6,605 bases of DNA from Desulfuromonadales bacterium (GCA_030591795.1 JAUVAJ010000105.1:1-6605); one strand, 5' to 3'; numbered from the stretch's first letter, positions 1 to 6,289 are shown. The notes: generated by a model not told the origin, from the letters alone. Numbers and translations: made by a program.

Positions 1-464
1 CCCTCGCTCTAGGCTACACCAAGGTTGCGGTATACGCTGCCGGTGCACCAGCCTGGAAGGACGCAGGTCTGCCTTTCTGGGGCAACGAATCAAGTGGCGT
101 TGTTGCCAAAGCGAAGAAGGAAGGTCTTCCTGAGACTATCGAGCCGGCCGAATTCAAAAAGCTGGTCGCTGCCGGTTCTATTCAGGTCGTTGATGTTCGT
201 GAGCCGGAAGAATTCGCCAAGGGGCACATGAAAGGTGCCATCAACATCTTTGATGAAGACTTCATCTTTAAAGCTCAAGAGGCCATCGCCAAGCTCGACA
301 CCGAACGTCGTGTTGTTCTGGTCTGCACCACCGGCGCCCGCAGTGGCAGCAGCTACTATGCAATTCTTGATGCTGAACCAGGTTATGCCAACAAAGGGCA
401 ACTGCAGTATCTCGACGCCCAAGTTGACTACATGGCTGATGGAAGCTTCAAAATTGGCAAATAA
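1..464 (+). CDS. Tandem rhodanese-domain sulfurtransferase, 5' end outside window
   Basis: The open frame runs in from the left edge (first full codon at 3) to TAA at 462-464, giving about 153 visible residues. The first 23 or so (LGYTKVAVYAAGAPAWKDAG and on) match the typical end of a rhodanese domain, so at least one more domain lies upstream. A second domain follows: the VVDVREPEEFAKGHMKGAINI strand-loop-helix, then the active-site loop CTTGAR, with the catalytic-type cysteine at codon 324-326 and an arginine closing the loop. Rhodaneses carry sulfane sulfur on this cysteine as a persulfide and pass it to thiophilic acceptors; the physiological acceptor here is unknown. The internal ATG at 228 cuts through the second domain and is not a plausible start. 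A signal peptide cannot be judged because the N-terminus is missing. The gene converges on the ilvN end of the leu-ilv operon. Family assignment is firm, specific role unknown. Confidence 0.88.
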   Translation, partial: LALGYTKVAVYAAGAPAWKDAGLPFWGNESSGVVAKAKKEGLPETIEPAEFKKLVAAGSIQVVDVREPEEFAKGHMKGAINIFDEDFIFKAQEAIAKLDTERRVVLVCTTGARSGSSYYAILDAEPGYANKGQLQYLDAQVDYMADGSFKIGK

Positions 465-489
465 TTAGATCGCATTATGGTATAAATTT

Positions 490-523
490 AAAGGGCTGCT
501 CCTTACGGGGCAGCCCTTTTTTT
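490..523 (+). terminator. Intrinsic terminator of the rhodanese gene, probably bidirectional
   Basis: The inverted repeat AAAGGGCTGC (490-499) and GCAGCCCTTT (510-519) can extend inward by TCC/GGG pairs to leave a TTAC loop. It is followed on the plus strand by an unbroken T run (516-523). On the minus strand the same stem is followed by a looser T-rich stretch (TTTAAATTTA), so it may also end the leuC-leuD-ilvB-ilvN transcript, whose last stop codon is 30 bases away. It lies exactly between two convergent genes. Confidence 0.92.
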
Positions 524-548
524 CGTTCAATACCGATCAATGAAATGC

Positions 549-1031
549 TTACTGCTCCAAAGCTGTGACCCCGGTGCGGGCAATCTCGACAATATGGTCT
601 GCATCGATCTCTTCCATAAAATCATCAATATGCTGTGTTGCACCGACAATCTGCACAATAAACGTATCGACCTTCTTTTGATCAAGGATTTCAAACTTAT
701 ATTTTGATGCCAATTTATCGAGAACCTTACTATCTGTCTCAATTTTCAAAATAGCGACTTCACGCCAGTAGCTCAGCTCATGGTCGAGCTCTTTGGCAGA
801 AATAACTTCAATAAATTTTTCTAGCTGGCGAATCACCTGACGTACCTTAGCGTCGTCATTCTCCCTTAAGGTTATGGTCATCCGACTGACGCCTGGTGCT
901 TTTGCGCTACAAGTCGTCAGGGTGTCGACGTTGTACATTTTTTTCCGAATAAGCATGGCAATCTTGTTCAGGGAGCCGGGGCGGTCATGTAAAAACATCA
1001 GAATGGCTCTACGTTTCATCTCTGTAGACAT
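549..1031 (-). CDS. ilvN: Acetolactate (acetohydroxyacid) synthase small regulatory subunit
   Basis: 160 residues, a normal length for the bacterial small subunit (also named IlvH). It binds the catalytic subunit IlvB, raises its activity and mediates end-product inhibition by valine. An N-terminal ACT domain spans about residues 7-80 (RRAILMFLHDRPGSLNKIA, then YNVDTLT, then PGVSRMTITL). Gly19 and Asn34 align with E. coli IlvH Gly14 and Asn29, positions where changes give valine resistance, so valine feedback is plausible (inference). The C-terminal ACT-like domain (about 88-160) has REVAILKI and ends in the typical IVEIARTGVTALEQ. The ATG at 1031 is preceded by an AAAGGGA ribosome binding site about 9 bases upstream, which favours it over the internal ATG at codon 5. 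It follows ilvB after 26 bases and is the last gene of the operon. Base composition looks more AT-rich than leuCD. Confidence 0.95.
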   Translation of the reverse strand: MSTEMKRRAILMFLHDRPGSLNKIAMLIRKKMYNVDTLTTCSAKAPGVSRMTITLRENDDAKVRQVIRQLEKFIEVISAKELDHELSYWREVAILKIETDSKVLDKLASKYKFEILDQKKVDTFIVQIVGATQHIDDFMEEIDADHIVEIARTGVTALEQ

Positions 1032-1057
1032 GTTAAATTTTCCCTTTGTAAAAATTA

Positions 1058-2797
1058 TTATTCAGATTTCGGTTCCGGCTTCCTTAATATCATATCGTTG
1101 AAACCGCCTCCGGCTGGAACCATAGGCAACACAATCTCTGACGGGTCACAAAGAAACTCAAGCATGAACGGCCCGTCGTGATCCATTGCTGCCATAATCC
1201 CGGCATCCACGTTTTCTAGAGCATCGACTTTCAGGTAAGGGATCTTATAAGCACTTGCAATCTGGCCAAAGTCAGGGCTCTGCATCGGCGTTCCAGCATA
1301 CCGGCCATCAAAGAACAGGGTTTGCCACTGCCGGACCATGCCGAGGTAGCCATTATTCAGAACCATAATTTTAACATCGATGTTCTGCTCCATAATGGTT
1401 CCGAGCTCCTGCATATTCATCTGGAAGCCACCATCACCACTGATAGACCACACACGTTCATCAGGTCGAACCAGTTTGATCCCAATCGCCATCGGCAAAG
1501 AGCAACCCATAGTTCCAGCGCCACCTGAGGCAAACCAGGTGTTGTTCTTCTGGAAGTTATAAAAGCGGGCGGCCATCATCTGCTGCTGACCAACATCGGG
1601 GACGATAATATCTTCACCCTTGGTCAGATTAGAGAGTTTGTGCACGATAGTTTTCATTAGCAATTGTCCGCCACTACCGATGCCGATCGCCAGCTCCTCT
1701 TCAAGCTCTGCCTTAACTTCCTGTCGATATGTTTCGATCTGGCTAAACCATTTAAGCCTGGGCCGGGCCATAAGCTCCGGGTGATGCAGCAAGACATGCA
1801 AGGTTCGGCTGACATCGGCATTGATCGCCACCGATGTCGCAACATTCTTATCTATTTCTGACGGATCGATCTCAACATGAATAACATCTGCCCCGGAAGC
1901 ATATTCCTCTAACTTTCCGGTAACTCGATCATCAAAGCGCATCCCGAATGAAATCATCAAATCAGTGTCCATCAGGACCCGGTTCGCTTCGACAGTACCG
2001 TGCATACCCATCATCCCGAGACTTAAAGGGTGATCAATCGGCATAGCCGAAATCCCATGCAGGGTAAAAGCGACCGGAATGTTGGTCTTTTCGGCAAACT
2101 CTCTGAGCATCTCTCCGGCCTGGCTATCAATCACCCCATGACCACAAAAAATAACCGGGCGGTCACTGCTGTTTATCATCTGCACCGCACGATGCACTGG
2201 TTCGCGTTCAGGGGAAGGGTGATAATAGAACCCGGATAGTTTCTTTTTATCGATCCGGGTCTTCTTTTGTACATCGTCAGCAATACCCCCCTGCTGCATA
2301 TCCTTTGGAATATCTATAACCACCGGTCCACGCCGGCCGGTCTGTGCAACATAAAAAGCCTCGTGTATAGCCGGTTCAATCTCTTCAGTTGTCAATGGCA
2401 TGTAAGTCTGTTTGGTGATCGGCAACATGACTCCGACTACATCACTCTCCTGGAAAGCATCCGTAGCAATAACTCCGGTTGCCACTTGACCAGTGATGGC
2501 GACAATTGGCACTGAGTCCATATGCGCATCGGCAATTCCGGTGACCAGATTCATTGCACCAGGGCCTGATGTCGCCATGCAAACACCAATCTGCGGTTCC
2601 GGCGTCGAAAGAGACGCACGAGAAACGCCCTGCGCCATAAACGCCGCACCTTGTTCGTGGCGCGACATGATAAATGTGAAGGCCTTCTGTTTCTCCATTT
2701 CATCAAAGATCGGCATGATGGCACCACCGGTATAGCCAAAGACAAAACGAACACCCTTCTCTTTTAAAGCTTTGATTACAAGTTCTTTTCCGGTCAT
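1058..2797 (-). CDS. ilvB: Acetolactate (acetohydroxyacid) synthase large catalytic subunit
   Basis: 579 residues. This ThDP-, FAD- and Mg-dependent enzyme condenses two pyruvates to 2-acetolactate, or pyruvate with 2-ketobutyrate, the first shared step of valine/leucine and isoleucine synthesis. The N-terminal pyrimidine-binding domain has the catalytic Glu48 in SRHEQGAAFMAQG, then TSGPGA, ITGQV and DAFQE. The central domain has GMMGMHGTVEAN and RFDDRVTGK (FAD region). The C-terminal domain has DVGQQQMMAARF, the ThDP motif from GDG at 454-456 to NN at 481-482, and RQWQ around Trp491. The ATG at 2797 is chosen because GAGGAA lies just upstream and the protein then starts as MTGKELVIKALKEKGV, as in homologues; an in-frame TTG at 2845 adds 16 unconserved residues through a hairpin region. 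Minor oddities are Thr for Pro in the FGYPGGA motif and Ala106 at the position equivalent to plant Pro197. It lies 75 bases after leuD and 26 before ilvN. Confidence 0.96.
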   Translation of the reverse strand: MTGKELVIKALKEKGVRFVFGYTGGAIMPIFDEMEKQKAFTFIMSRHEQGAAFMAQGVSRASLSTPEPQIGVCMATSGPGAMNLVTGIADAHMDSVPIVAITGQVATGVIATDAFQESDVVGVMLPITKQTYMPLTTEEIEPAIHEAFYVAQTGRRGPVVIDIPKDMQQGGIADDVQKKTRIDKKKLSGFYYHPSPEREPVHRAVQMINSSDRPVIFCGHGVIDSQAGEMLREFAEKTNIPVAFTLHGISAMPIDHPLSLGMMGMHGTVEANRVLMDTDLMISFGMRFDDRVTGKLEEYASGADVIHVEIDPSEIDKNVATSVAINADVSRTLHVLLHHPELMARPRLKWFSQIETYRQEVKAELEEELAIGIGSGGQLLMKTIVHKLSNLTKGEDIIVPDVGQQQMMAARFYNFQKNNTWFASGGAGTMGCSLPMAIGIKLVRPDERVWSISGDGGFQMNMQELGTIMEQNIDVKIMVLNNGYLGMVRQWQTLFFDGRYAGTPMQSPDFGQIASAYKIPYLKVDALENVDAGIMAAMDHDGPFMLEFLCDPSEIVLPMVPAGGGFNDMILRKPEPKSE

Positions 2798-2819
2798 GGT
2801 TCCTCGTTTGTAAGTTAAC

Positions 2820-2865
2820 TGTCGCTGCAAACAACGTGGCGACAAGATAAAGGACGACGTCGTCC
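2820..2865 (-). repeat. Two adjacent hairpins in the leuD-ilvB spacer, one a 14-base perfect palindrome
   Basis: GGACGAC/GTCGTCC at 2852-2865 is a perfect 14-base palindrome starting 7 bases past the leuD stop codon. On the transcribed (minus) strand it is followed by TTTATCTT, so as RNA it resembles a weak terminator or a processing hairpin. A second inverted repeat, TGTCGC (2820-2825) and GCGACA (2839-2844), encloses a 13-base loop and lies upstream of the ilvB ribosome binding site. Both are seen directly; a role in adjusting leuCD versus ilvBN expression or in mRNA cleavage is inference. The palindrome could instead be a protein-binding site. Confidence 0.5.
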
Positions 2866-2872
2866 GGTTATT

Positions 2873-3520
2873 TTATGGTGCAGAACTGAACAACCAGGGT
2901 CTGGTCACCATCCGCTGCTGCTCAAAACTGCTGATCGATACCTTATGTTGCAAGCTCAGGCTGATGTCGTCAAAACCGTTGAGCAGGCAGTGTTTTTTGA
3001 ACGGGTCGACCTCAAACTTGAGCGTCGATCCGTCCGGGGTCGACACCATCTGTTTTGCCAGATCGATCTGCAATGCGTAGCCGTCGGTTTGTTCAACCGC
3101 CTGAAACAACGTATCGATCTGCTGCACCGGCAATACGATTGGCAGGATGCCGTTCTTGCTGCAATTATTCAGAAAAATATCAGCAAAGCTCGGGGCGATA
3201 ATCGCGCTGAAACCGAAATCGAGCAGCGCCCACGGTGCATGTTCGCGCGATGAGCCACAACCGAAGTTCTCCCGGGTCAACAGAATCTGCGCGCCCCGAT
3301 AGCGCTCCAGATTCAGGACAAAATCGGGGTTAAGCGGGCGATCGCTACAGTTCATGCCCGGCTCACCCCGGTCCAGGTAGCGCCACTCATCAAACAGAAA
3401 CGGGCCGAAGCCGGTCCGCTTGATCGACTTGAGAAATTGTTTCGGGATAATTGCATCGGTATCGATATTCGAGCGGTCAAGTGGAGCCACCACCCCTTTG
3501 AGGGTCGTAAACGCTTGCAT
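2873..3520 (-). CDS. leuD: 3-isopropylmalate dehydratase (isopropylmalate isomerase) small subunit
   Basis: 215 residues, close to proteobacterial LeuD and longer than the short archaeal-type subunit. Together with LeuC it isomerises 2-isopropylmalate to 3-isopropylmalate in leucine synthesis, in the cytoplasm. The swivelling aconitase domain is recognised by [16 protein letters not shown] (18-33), [10 protein letters not shown] (41-50), the substrate-recognition segment [18 protein letters not shown] (82-99) and [18 protein letters not shown] (111-128). The C-terminal part ([16 protein letters not shown]) is also family-typical. The ATG at 3520 overlaps the leuC stop by one base (TAATG) and has a strong GGAGG seven bases upstream, so start and translational coupling are well supported. 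The tail after about residue 195 ([16 protein letters not shown]) is less conserved, as is usual. Confidence 0.96.
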   Translation of the reverse strand: MQAFTTLKGVVAPLDRSNIDTDAIIPKQFLKSIKRTGFGPFLFDEWRYLDRGEPGMNCSDRPLNPDFVLNLERYRGAQILLTRENFGCGSSREHAPWALLDFGFSAIIAPSFADIFLNNCSKNGILPIVLPVQQIDTLFQAVEQTDGYALQIDLAKQMVSTPDGSTLKFEVDPFKKHCLLNGFDDISLSLQHKVSISSFEQQRMVTRPWLFSSAP

Positions 3521-4932
3521 TAGTTGGCCTCCAATTCACGCACATCGACAAAATGCCCGGCGACTGCGGCTGCAGCCGCCATAGCCGGACTGACCAGATG
3601 CGTGCGGCCACCCTGCCCCTGGCGACCCTCGAAGTTCCGGTTGGAGGTCGCGGCACAACGCTCTTGCGGCTCGAGCCGATCGGCATTCATCGCCAGGCAC
3701 ATCGAGCAACCCGGTTCGCGCCACTCAAATCCGGCCTGTTTGAAGATCAGATCGAGCCCCTCAGCTTCGGCCTGCTGTTTGACCAGACCGGAACCGGGCA
3801 CCACCAGCGCCAGCTTGATATTTGCCGCCACATTCTGTCCTTTAAGTACCGCAGCTGCAGCACGCAAATCCTCAATCCTACCGTTTGTGCAGGAGCCGAT
3901 AAAAATCTTATCCAGTTTAATATCAACCATCCGGGTATTCGGCTGCAGGTCCATATAGTTCAACGCTTCCTGCATCCCCCGGCGCTTGACCATTTCCGGC
4001 TCGTCTGCCGGATCAGGCACAAAGCCGTCGATCGGTATCACCATCTCCGGAGAAGTACCCCAGCTGACCTGCGGCTTGATGCCGGCTGCGTCGAGAACCA
4101 CTGTCCGATCAAACTCCGCGCCAGCATCCGAATGCAGCTCCTGCCAGGCGGTTACGGCCTGCTCCAGTAGTTCACCCTGCGGCGCGAATGGCCGGCCCTT
4201 AACATAGTCGACAGTTTTTTCATCAGCAGCAATCAGTCCGGCCCTGGCTCCGGCTTCGATCGCCATATTACAGACCGTCATCCGCCCTTCCATGGACAGA
4301 TCCCGGATCGCCGCACCGCCAAACTCAATGGTGTAACCGGTCGCCCCGGCGGTGCCGATCTTGCCGATGATTGCCAGAATAATATCCTTGGCCGTCACCC
4401 CCGGTCCGAGCTGATTATCAACCCTGATCAGCATATTTTTCGATTTCTTCTGTAACAGACACTGGGTCGCCAGGACATGTTCCACCTCGGAGGTGCCGAT
4501 GCCAAAGGCCAGCGTCGCAAAAGCGCCATGGGTGGCGGTATGTGAATCACCACAGACAATAGTCATCCCGGGCAGGGTTGCACCCTGTTCGGGGCCGATT
4601 ACATGCACAATCCCCTGCCGGGTGTCATGCATCGAAAACAAGGTGATGCCGAATTCAGCACAATTCTGTTCCAGAGTATCAACCTGAAGTTTTGACCCCG
4701 GGTCGGTAATCCCGAGCGCGCGGTTCACCGTCGGTACATTATGGTCCGCCACCGCCAGATTGGCATCGACCCGCCACGGCTTGCGACCAGCCAGACGCAA
4801 CCCTTCAAAAGCCTGGGGTGAAGTGACCTCATGCAGTAATTGCCGATCAATATAAAGCAGGCAGGTTCCATCGTCTTCACAGCGGACAATGTGACTTTCC
4901 CAGAGCTTGTCGTACAATGTTTTCGTGGACAT
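3520..4932 (-). CDS. leuC: 3-isopropylmalate dehydratase (isopropylmalate isomerase) large subunit
   Basis: 470 residues, the normal size of the proteobacterial LeuC class. It is the Fe-S aconitase-fold subunit that binds the substrate and, with LeuD, performs the dehydration and rehydration. The three [4Fe-4S] ligands are visible as Cys348 (FIGSCTNGR) and Cys409/Cys412 ([11 protein letters not shown]). Other family landmarks are [12 protein letters not shown] (5-16), [21 protein letters not shown] (25-45), DHNVPT, the [26 protein letters not shown] block (127-152) and the terminal NRNFEGRQG...[16 protein letters not shown]. The ATG at 4932 is chosen because the product then begins [10 protein letters not shown] as in homologues, with a GGAAGA ribosome binding site about 10 bases upstream. 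An in-frame TTG at 4977 would add 15 unconserved residues and read through a leader hairpin. It is first in the operon and overlaps leuD by one base. No frameshift or missing key residue is seen. Confidence 0.97.
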   Translation of the reverse strand: MSTKTLYDKLWESHIVRCEDDGTCLLYIDRQLLHEVTSPQAFEGLRLAGRKPWRVDANLAVADHNVPTVNRALGITDPGSKLQVDTLEQNCAEFGITLFSMHDTRQGIVHVIGPEQGATLPGMTIVCGDSHTATHGAFATLAFGIGTSEVEHVLATQCLLQKKSKNMLIRVDNQLGPGVTAKDIILAIIGKIGTAGATGYTIEFGGAAIRDLSMEGRMTVCNMAIEAGARAGLIAADEKTVDYVKGRPFAPQGELLEQAVTAWQELHSDAGAEFDRTVVLDAAGIKPQVSWGTSPEMVIPIDGFVPDPADEPEMVKRRGMQEALNYMDLQPNTRMVDIKLDKIFIGSCTNGRIEDLRAAAAVLKGQNVAANIKLALVVPGSGLVKQQAEAEGLDLIFKQAGFEWREPGCSMCLAMNADRLEPQERCAATSNRNFEGRQGQGGRTHLVSPAMAAAAAVAGHFVDVRELEAN

Positions 4933-4955
4933 ATAGCAAAATCTTCCGATATAGA

Positions 4956-4977
4956 TTGTTGCAAGAATTGTCAACAA
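4956..4977 (-). repeat. Hairpin immediately upstream of the leuC ribosome binding site
   Basis: TTGTTGCAA (4956-4964) and TTGTCAACAA (4968-4977) form an inverted repeat of nine pairs with one bulged base and a three-base loop. It lies only a few bases upstream of the GGAAGA ribosome binding site and contains a TTGACA on the minus strand. It could be a 5'-leader hairpin affecting leuC translation or a regulator binding site; neither is shown. No leucine-rich leader peptide or T-box signature is seen with it. Confidence 0.4.
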
Positions 4978-5008
4978 ACCGAAGTTACCGATATCTATTG
5001 ATTGTTTT

Positions 5009-5036
5009 AGTATGTAACAGGCTAGAGATATGTCAA
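5009..5036 (-). promoter_or_regulatory. Candidate sigma-70 promoter of the leuC-leuD-ilvB-ilvN operon
   Basis: On the minus strand there is a perfect -35 box TTGACA (5031-5036) and a -10 candidate CATACT (5009-5014, 4 of 6) with a 16-base spacer. Transcription would start near 5002, giving a leader of roughly 70 bases before the leuC ATG that holds the hairpin at 4956-4977. A second TTGACA (4969-4974) has a TATATC 15 bases away, but its start point would fall at the ribosome binding site, so it is less likely. The -10 is weak, which would fit an activated promoter (inference). Confidence 0.45.
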
Positions 5037-5068
5037 ATTGAAGAGTAAATATAAATAGAGTTTTGACT

Positions 5069-5099
5069 GAAAGTTTACTGAGGACTTTCTGTTGTAAAC
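5069..5099. repeat. Overlapping inverted repeats upstream of the leuC promoter
   Basis: GAAAGT (5069-5074) pairs with ACTTTC (5084-5089), while GTTTAC (5073-5078) pairs with GTAAAC (5094-5099). The two pairings share bases 5073-5074 and cannot form together. They sit about 30-60 bases upstream of the TTGACA at 5031-5036, where an activator could bind. The arms are only six bases long in AT-rich DNA, so chance is a serious alternative. Confidence 0.25.
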
Positions 5100-5122
5100 G
5101 GGAGGATAATTAGAGAAGGAAA

Positions 5123-5153
5123 GAAAAATGGGCTACACTTTCCAGCGTAAGCC
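5123..5153 (-). terminator. Terminator-like stem downstream of the tRNA relic and HAMP gene
   Basis: On the minus strand GGCTTAC (5147-5153) pairs with GTAGCC (5131-5136) with one bulged T, and is followed by CATTTTTC (5123-5130). This is a weaker intrinsic terminator than the one after the intact tRNA. It could end the pilin-HAMP transcript and so isolate it from leuC. If the relic marks the original tRNA 3' end, it may be the tRNA's ancestral terminator. Confidence 0.45.
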
Positions 5154-5163
5154 TTGTTTCTTT

Positions 5164-5206
5164 TGGTGCCGAGACAGAATCGAACTGCCGTCACGAGGAT
5201 TTTTAG
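5164..5206 (-). repeat. Relic copy of the tRNA-Phe 3' half (possible att site or tRNA pseudogene)
   Basis: This segment matches 6486-6530, the tRNA-Phe gene from the anticodon loop to the encoded CCA, in the same orientation: 41 of 43 aligned bases agree, with a 2-base deletion (CA of 6493-6494) in the 3' acceptor strand. The T-arm (GGCAG, TTCGATT, CTGTC) and CCA are intact; the match stops within the anticodon loop, and the sequence beyond (5207 on) bears no resemblance to the tRNA 5' half. Outside the CCA end the T-rich flank is also similar for about seven bases. A full tRNA cannot form, so it is not a functional tRNA gene. The break at the anticodon loop is typical of tyrosine-recombinase integration at tRNA genes. 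It lies in the 3' untranslated region of the HAMP gene. Confidence 0.85.
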
Positions 5207-5243
5207 CAGAAGCAAGTTACAGGGGTATTTACAGGCCGTAAAG

Positions 5244-5837
5244 TCAGTTATGCTCACGGCAATATTTTTCCAGTGCCGAAGATGAATTTTCTTTGCTTTT
5301 CGCAAGTTTTTCGATCAAAGCATAGCCTGTAGCATTTTCGATCTGCTTAGTCGCCATTTTCTCTTCAATTTCATCGATGCATGCGGACAGGGTCGAACGG
5401 CCCTCTTGAAGAGTATGTACAACGGTACGTAGATCGTTGACGAGTATATCCATGTCTTCAGCAAGATCTTTAAGGTCATCCCTTTTTCTCAGGCTGAGGC
5501 TGACATCCAGATTTCCGGCTGCCACATCGGCGAGTATATTTTTGAGACGGTAGACCGGGCCGGCTACCCTGTGTGAAATGTAGATAGTCATAAAACTCAT
5601 GACAAGGATGACGACACCAAGTATGGGCCAGATGCTATTATGCAAGTTCAGCAGCATTCTTGCTGCATGGGCCTGCTCGTGCAACGGATTGTCGCTCGCA
5701 AGGGAAAATATATAAGGAGCCAGAAGAAGGCAGACAAAAAGGAATGTGTATACAAGAAGAAAAATTACAGTTAAAAGGATGTATTTTACCTGCAGCTTCT
5801 TGTTGATAAAGTAATTTCTTCTTTGAAATTTACCCAT
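5244..5837 (-). CDS. Two-helix inner-membrane protein with HAMP domain, no output domain
   Basis: 197 residues. A basic N-terminus (MGKFQRRNYFINKKLQVKY) precedes a transmembrane helix at about 19-45, a short extracytoplasmic loop of about 20 residues (SDNPLHEQAHAARMLLNLHN), and a second helix at about 69-88. A HAMP domain follows directly (about 87-138), with the family-typical proline in HRVAGPVYRLKNIL and the second amphipathic helix in DDLKDLAEDMDILVNDL. Residues 138-192 are charged and helical, likely coiled coil. HAMP domains normally relay conformational change from a membrane sensor to a kinase, cyclase or chemotaxis domain, but none is present: the methyl-accepting hairpin is absent and the protein ends soon after. 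It may act by pairing with another HAMP protein (inference). The ATG at 5837 has AGGA about 9 bases upstream. It lies 11 bases after the prepilin gene, clearly the same operon. Function unknown. Confidence 0.8.
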   Translation of the reverse strand: MGKFQRRNYFINKKLQVKYILLTVIFLLVYTFLFVCLLLAPYIFSLASDNPLHEQAHAARMLLNLHNSIWPILGVVILVMSFMTIYISHRVAGPVYRLKNILADVAAGNLDVSLSLRKRDDLKDLAEDMDILVNDLRTVVHTLQEGRSTLSACIDEIEEKMATKQIENATGYALIEKLAKSKENSSSALEKYCREHN

Positions 5838-5848
5838 GTTTCATCTTC

Positions 5849-6268
5849 CTAGAATGTGACCTTTGAGGGTGTCAGTATAATTACCGTCAGGTTTTTATCT
5901 GTAGCTCTGACTGTCAGCGTATAGGTTGTTTTGGTAGCGACATAGCTTTCGATTGAGGAGAAATCGGTTTTGGTCTGATCCAGCAAGCTTTGTTGTAAAA
6001 CGGTTGTGCCGAAATCATCTTTGCCAGTAGTAAAATTGATTCGGGCTGGGAAAATATGATGATTATGCTTGTAGGAGGTAAGGGCTTTGCCAACCGAGTT
6101 AATCGTATTGTGTGCCAGTGTCAGCTTTGCCTTGTTAAGGTAATCAAAATATGTGGGGACGATAATAGTAAACAGGGCTGCTGCAATGACAAAGACGACC
6201 AGCAACTCCAAGAAGGCGGAGCCTTTAGGCTTTTTGTAAAAAAAAGATATCAAGCGTGTTGCTATCAT
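5849..6268 (-). CDS. Type IV prepilin / pseudopilin-like protein
   Basis: 139 residues. A 16-residue basic leader (MIATRLISFFYKKPKG) ends in a prepilin-peptidase site, with predicted cleavage after Gly16. The mature protein would start SAFLELLVVF, with the conserved Glu at +5 (residue 21), followed by a hydrophobic helix to about residue 40 and an amphipathic continuation (YFDYLNKAKLTLAHNTINSVGKALTSYK) typical of the pilin alpha-1 spine. The remaining 70 residues are a small, beta-rich-looking globular part with no cysteine pair. The +1 residue is Ser, not the usual Phe/Met, and the gene stands alone without assembly ATPase, platform or secretin genes, so it is more likely a minor pilin or pseudopilin using a machine encoded elsewhere (inference). 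The ATG at 6268 has AAGGGG four bases upstream. The HAMP protein follows 11 bases downstream. Substrate and role are not recognisable. Confidence 0.8.
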   Translation of the reverse strand: MIATRLISFFYKKPKGSAFLELLVVFVIAAALFTIIVPTYFDYLNKAKLTLAHNTINSVGKALTSYKHNHHIFPARINFTTGKDDFGTTVLQQSLLDQTKTDFSSIESYVATKTTYTLTVRATDKNLTVIILTPSKVTF

Positions 6269-6289
6269 AAAACCCCTTATTTATGTGCT

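Larger units (their letters stand above)
4933..5243. other. Gene-free stretch between leuC and the HAMP gene
   Basis: These 311 bases hold no credible coding region on either strand. From leuC outward they contain the leader hairpin, the promoter candidate, an AT-rich stretch with two mutually overlapping inverted repeats (5069-5099), a terminator-like stem (5131-5153) and the tRNA-Phe 3'-half relic (5164-5206). Open frames across it are short and show no family resemblance. Confidence 0.7.

Noticed and set aside
2798..2845. N-terminal extension of ilvB to an in-frame TTG at 2845
   Set aside because: The added 16 residues are encoded by the spacer hairpin region; the ATG at 2797 with GAGGAA upstream matches IlvB homologues.
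3553..4170. Long plus-strand open frame (205 codons) opposite leuC
   Set aside because: It lies entirely antisense to a well-conserved gene, has no recognisable domain and is explained by the high G+C of leuC.
4933..4977. N-terminal extension of leuC to an in-frame TTG at 4977
   Set aside because: The extra 15 residues are not family-like and run through the leader hairpin; the ATG at 4932 has a ribosome binding site and gives the standard LeuC N-terminus.
4933..5100. Leucine attenuator leader peptide or T-box riboswitch upstream of leuC
   Set aside because: No short frame with clustered leucine codons and no T-box consensus were seen; the only nearby terminator-like stem lies upstream of the promoter candidate.
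5164..5206. Second functional tRNA-Phe gene
   Set aside because: There is no 5' acceptor strand, D-arm or complete anticodon stem, and two acceptor bases are deleted.
5075..5305. Minus-strand open frame of 76 codons overlapping the HAMP gene end and the tRNA relic
   Set aside because: It is out of frame with the HAMP gene, has no ribosome binding site or family resemblance, and runs through the tRNA relic and terminator-like stem.
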